Source: Roseateles koreensis (lineage in GTDB: Bacteria; Pseudomonadota; Gammaproteobacteria; Burkholderiales; Burkholderiaceae_C). From it: a stretch of DNA of 64,000 bases. Of the stretch, positions 61,246 to 64,000 are shown in pieces (position 1 is the first letter of the stretch; each line of letters begins with the position of its first letter). Under the pieces are notes generated by a model. That model was not told the DNA's origin. It saw nothing but the letters and a program-made list of their open reading frames with translations, and ran no database searches. Location: positions 62,001-126,000 of the forward strand of contig NZ_JAQQXS010000003.1 of assembly GCF_028595305.1 (NCBI RefSeq), read 5' to 3'. The translations under genes and the position numbers were made by a program.

Positions 61246-62661
61246 TCAAGCCAGCCGTGCGCGGTGGCGGGCGGCTTGGGCGCGCACTTGCGTGGGTGCC
61301 GTGCCGCCCAGGATGTTGCGGGCATTCAGCGAGCCCCGCAGTGACAGCACTTCATAGACATCTTCACCCACGCGGGCGTCGAACTTCTGCAACTCGGCCA
61401 GGGGCAGGGCGGAGAGGTCCACGCCTTGGGTGATGGCAGTTTTTACGGCGTGGGCGACCACCTCATGGGCATCGCGGAAGGCCAGACCCTTCTTCACCAG
61501 ATAGTCTGCCAAATCAGTGGCCGTTGCATAACCCTTGAGCGCAGCGCGCTCCATGGCTTCGGGTTTGACGGTGATGCCGGCGGCCATTTCAGCAAAGATG
61601 CGCAGCGTGTCCTTCAAAGTGTCGACGGTGTCGAACAGCGGTTCTTTGTCTTCCTGGTTGTCTTTGTTATAGGCCAGGGGCTGGCCCTTCATCAGCGTGA
61701 TCAGCCCCATGAGGTGGCCGACCACCCGCCCGGTTTTGCCGCGCGCCAACTCGGGCACGTCCGGGTTTTTCTTTTGCGGCATGATGCTAGAGCCGGTACA
61801 GAAGCGGTCGGCCAGATCGATGAAGCCGAAGCTCTGGCTCATCCACAGGATCAACTCTTCGCTCAGGCGCGAGATGTGCACCATCACCAAGGCTGCGGCG
61901 GCGCTGAATTCAATGGCGAAGTCGCGGTCGCTGACGGCATCCAGGCTGTTTTGGCACACGCCCTCCATGCCCAGGGTGCGGGCCACGCGCTCGCGGTCCA
62001 GGGGGTAGCTGGTGCCGGCCAATGCGGCCGCGCCCAGCGGCAGGCGATTGACGCGGCGGCGCGCATCGGTCAGCCGCTCAACGTCGCGGGCAAACATCTC
62101 CACATAGGCCAGCAGATGGTGACCAAAAGCCACCGGCTGCGCCACCTGCAGGTGAGTGAACCCGGGCAGGATCACCTCCGCGTTTTTCTCGGCGACGTCG
62201 ACCAAGGCCCGTTGCAAGGCATTCAACAGCAGCAGCAACTCATCAATCTCGCCACGCAGCCACAGGCGCACGTCGGTGGCGACCTGGTCGTTGCGGCTGC
62301 GCCCTGTGTGCAGGCGCTTGCCGGCGATGCCCACCAACTCGGTCAGCCGGGCCTCGATGTTCAGGTGCACGTCCTCCAGGTCCAACTTCCAGTCGAAGCT
62401 GCCGGCTTCGATTTCGCCCTTGATTTGCGCCATGCCACGCTGAATGGCGGCGTGGTCTTCGGCAGACATAATGCCCTGTGCCTGCAGCATTTCTGCGTGG
62501 GCCAGGCTGCCTTGGATGTCGGCCGCCCAGAGCCGTTTGTCAAAAAACACGCTGGCCGTGTAGCGCTTGACCAGATCACTCATGGGCTCGGAGAAGAGCG
62601 CCGACCAAGCTTGAGACTTGTTGGCGAGTTGGTTGTCACTGGGCTTGGCGGAGGTGGACAT
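61246..62661 (-). CDS. argH: Argininosuccinate lyase
   Basis: Last step of arginine synthesis. The 471-residue protein, from the ATG at 62661, has the fumarase-superfamily signature [15 protein letters not shown] with the catalytic Ser loop. [16 protein letters not shown] and [18 protein letters not shown] match the lyase. The frame stays open upstream to 63489 through low-complexity, unrelated residues that overlap the kinase gene on the other strand, so it is not coding. It is divergent from the AlgZ-type kinase, an arrangement also known in Pseudomonas. Confidence 0.97.
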   Translation of the reverse strand: MSTSAKPSDNQLANKSQAWSALFSEPMSDLVKRYTASVFFDKRLWAADIQGSLAHAEMLQAQGIMSAEDHAAIQRGMAQIKGEIEAGSFDWKLDLEDVHLNIEARLTELVGIAGKRLHTGRSRNDQVATDVRLWLRGEIDELLLLLNALQRALVDVAEKNAEVILPGFTHLQVAQPVAFGHHLLAYVEMFARDVERLTDARRRVNRLPLGAAALAGTSYPLDRERVARTLGMEGVCQNSLDAVSDRDFAIEFSAAAALVMVHISRLSEELILWMSQSFGFIDLADRFCTGSSIMPQKKNPDVPELARGKTGRVVGHLMGLITLMKGQPLAYNKDNQEDKEPLFDTVDTLKDTLRIFAEMAAGITVKPEAMERAALKGYATATDLADYLVKKGLAFRDAHEVVAHAVKTAITQGVDLSALPLAELQKFDARVGEDVYEVLSLRGSLNARNILGGTAPTQVRAQAARHRARLA

Positions 62662-62758
62662 GGCGGCAGGTGGAACAGGGTGGGAAGAAGGCCGGCGCGG
62701 GCCCTGAACCGGGCCGGCGCACAATCTCGTCGAAAAGGCGGTCATTCTAGAGCCCACG

Positions 62759-63883
62759 ATGTCAGACAAAAAATCCATGCCCGACGAATCCGATTGGCCT
62801 GACAGCATCAGCCTGACCCAGATCTTGGGGCAGGACACCCTCGGTGATTCCCCTGCGCCAGCTGTGAGCGGGTCAGCGGCTGAAAACACAGTGCTGCCGC
62901 TGTTCGACCCCCAACGTGCGTTTGACGTGTGCCACGTTGGGCTGGTGCTGCGGGCGGTGCTGGGGGTGCAGGGCTTGTTGGCGCTGGGCTTGGCCCTGGC
63001 CGCCAGAGACCTTGCGCAATGGGCCGAGTGGATGGCGAGCGCGACGGTCGTGACGATGTCTGCCGTTTTGTTGTGGTTGTTGGTGGTGTGCGGTGCCCGT
63101 CGAATTTTGGCGGCATGGGCTGAACACTGGCAATGGCTGGCCCTGATGGCGCTCGGTGCTGTCAGCGCCTTGCTGGGTTGGGGCTTGTTGAATATCGCAT
63201 CGATCGAACCAAGCACGCGCTTTCGCCTCGCCAGCGTGGGCTTGGCCGGGGCCACCATGGCCGCCTTGTTACTGACATGGCTGAAACTGCGGGAGCGTGC
63301 CCAGCGCCCCGCCGCGGCTTTGGCGCAACTGGTGGAGTTGCAGTCGCGCATCCGGCCCCACTTTTTGTTCAATACCTTGAACAGCGCGATCGCGCTGGTG
63401 CGCCACGATCCCGCCAAGGCGGAGGATTTGCTGGAAGATTTGAGCGAGCTGTTTCGGGTGGCATTGGCCGACGCCAGCACCTCCGTCACCCTGGCGGAGG
63501 AAATCGAGTTGGCGCGGCGCTACCTGCACATTGAGCAGACCCGTTTTGGAGAGCGGCTGCGCATCCGCTGGGACCTTGATCCCCAGGCGAATCTGGCCCG
63601 CGTCCCCCCCTTGATTTTGCAACCCTTGGTTGAGAACGCGGTGCGTCACGGCGTCGAGCCGAATGAAGGCGGCGGCGCAATCGAGGTGAGAACGCGCAAG
63701 CGCGGTGCCGAGGTGGAGATTTGCGTGTTGAACAGCGTCGGGCTGGCGGCGAAAACGTCTGGTCACGGTTTGGCTCTGCGCAATGTGCGCCAACGCCTGC
63801 GTTTGATGCATGATGTGTCCGCCCGTTTCGAGCTGGGCTCGGCACCGGGTCGGTTTACGGTGCGCATTGTGTTGCCGAGTTGA
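62759..63883 (+). CDS. AlgZ/LytS-type sensor histidine kinase
   Basis: A 374-residue inner-membrane kinase. After a 50-residue acidic N-terminus come four membrane segments (first [20 protein letters not shown]). The His_kinase domain has His in [19 protein letters not shown] and the [15 protein letters not shown] block. HATPase has [12 protein letters not shown] and [13 protein letters not shown]. This is the unusual LytS/AlgZ kinase type, like the pair near 16-17 kb. The next gene is a response regulator. Pairing with argH upstream parallels the algZ-algR locus of pseudomonads. The name algZ is not proven here. Confidence 0.92.
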   Translation: MSDKKSMPDESDWPDSISLTQILGQDTLGDSPAPAVSGSAAENTVLPLFDPQRAFDVCHVGLVLRAVLGVQGLLALGLALAARDLAQWAEWMASATVVTMSAVLLWLLVVCGARRILAAWAEHWQWLALMALGAVSALLGWGLLNIASIEPSTRFRLASVGLAGATMAALLLTWLKLRERAQRPAAALAQLVELQSRIRPHFLFNTLNSAIALVRHDPAKAEDLLEDLSELFRVALADASTSVTLAEEIELARRYLHIEQTRFGERLRIRWDLDPQANLARVPPLILQPLVENAVRHGVEPNEGGGAIEVRTRKRGAEVEICVLNSVGLAAKTSGHGLALRNVRQRLRLMHDVSARFELGSAPGRFTVRIVLPS

Positions 63884-63947
63884 GCGTTCATCCGGCGGTT
63901 CACTGTGCTGTAAAACTTATTTCATCCTCTGACTCACCTTTTCAGCG

Positions 63948-64000
63948 ATGGCTTTGTCTGCGACCTTGTCAGTTCTCCTGGTGGACGACGAGCCCCTGGC
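63948..64000 (+). CDS. Response regulator (AlgR/LytTR-type, partial, cut by window end)
   Basis: From an ATG at 63948 the reading frame gives MALSATLSVLLVDDEPLA and then leaves the window. VLLVDDEPLA is the start of a receiver domain with its acidic pair. It follows the AlgZ-type kinase by 64 bases, so it is almost certainly the cognate regulator. A LytTR output domain is inferred from the kinase type and cannot be seen. Confidence 0.8.
   Translation, partial: MALSATLSVLLVDDEPL

Noticed and set aside
62662-63489. N-terminal extension of argH
   Set aside because: The extra 276 residues are low in complexity and lie opposite the AlgZ-type kinase. The family start is at 62661.
1-64000. CRISPR array, insertion sequence or prophage
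   Set aside because: No regularly spaced repeats, transposase, integrase or phage structural genes were seen on either strand.

Overview
The window looks like chromosomal DNA from a betaproteobacterium of the order Burkholderiales, most like the Comamonadaceae / Leptothrix-Rubrivivax-Roseateles group. This rests on high-GC coding DNA, a complete minCDE set, the run yebC-purD-hemF-nadD-rsfS-rlmH-maf-rng, the run gloB-methyltransferase-rnhA, and argH divergent from an AlgZ/AlgR-type two-component pair. The genus call is inference. No prophage, insertion sequence, integrase or CRISPR array was seen, and most of the window is housekeeping. Layout: 1-4463 holds a DUF3460 gene cut by the window edge, a SulP anion transporter, metG and a small basic protein, all on the minus strand. 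A 636-base non-coding stretch with DnaA-box-like sites leads into minCDE (5100-7142), which ends in a bidirectional terminator. From 7206 to 12566 lie a VF530 protein, an acyltransferase, a ferredoxin, a YgjP-type metallopeptidase, dusC, a SUI1/YciH factor, dbpA and a small conserved protein. From 12678 to 19293 the minus strand carries glnS, an MipA/OmpV outer-membrane protein, a LytTR response regulator with its kinase, and a HerA/DUF853 ATPase. The plus strand 19381-26538 is one dense cluster, yebC through rng. A minus-strand signalling operon (26517-28929) pairs a CheY-like receiver with a CheC phosphatase and a PAS-GGDEF diguanylate cyclase. tolB, pal and cpoB follow without tolQRA, then tcdA and two tRNA-Lys genes. 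The main accessory region is 33535-42673: a DeoR/GlpR-type repressor divergent from a tightly overlapped set made of a TonB-dependent receptor, a Tat-exported PhoD-like phosphodiesterase/phosphatase, a periplasmic binding protein, a type I phosphodiesterase/alkaline-phosphatase-superfamily enzyme, two permeases and an ATPase. It reads as a self-contained organophosphate capture, cleavage and import system whose substrate cannot be named from sequence. It is the best candidate here for an undescribed system. From 42702 to the end: a large hybrid histidine kinase, the SRP (4.5S) RNA gene, a PurM-like gene divergent from dnaX, ybaB, recR, mltD, gloB, a methyltransferase, rnhA, dcd, small hypotheticals, an S46 dipeptidyl-peptidase, dinB, a bacteriohemerythrin, argH, and an AlgZ-type kinase followed by a response regulator cut by the window end. 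Recurring themes are several genes whose -10 box lies 6-8 bases before the start codon (dbpA, tcdA, dnaX, purM-like; probable leaderless mRNAs), long overlapping operons with ATGA/GTGA junctions, and low-complexity basic tails on RsfS and MltD. All calls come from reading the sequence. No homology search was run.
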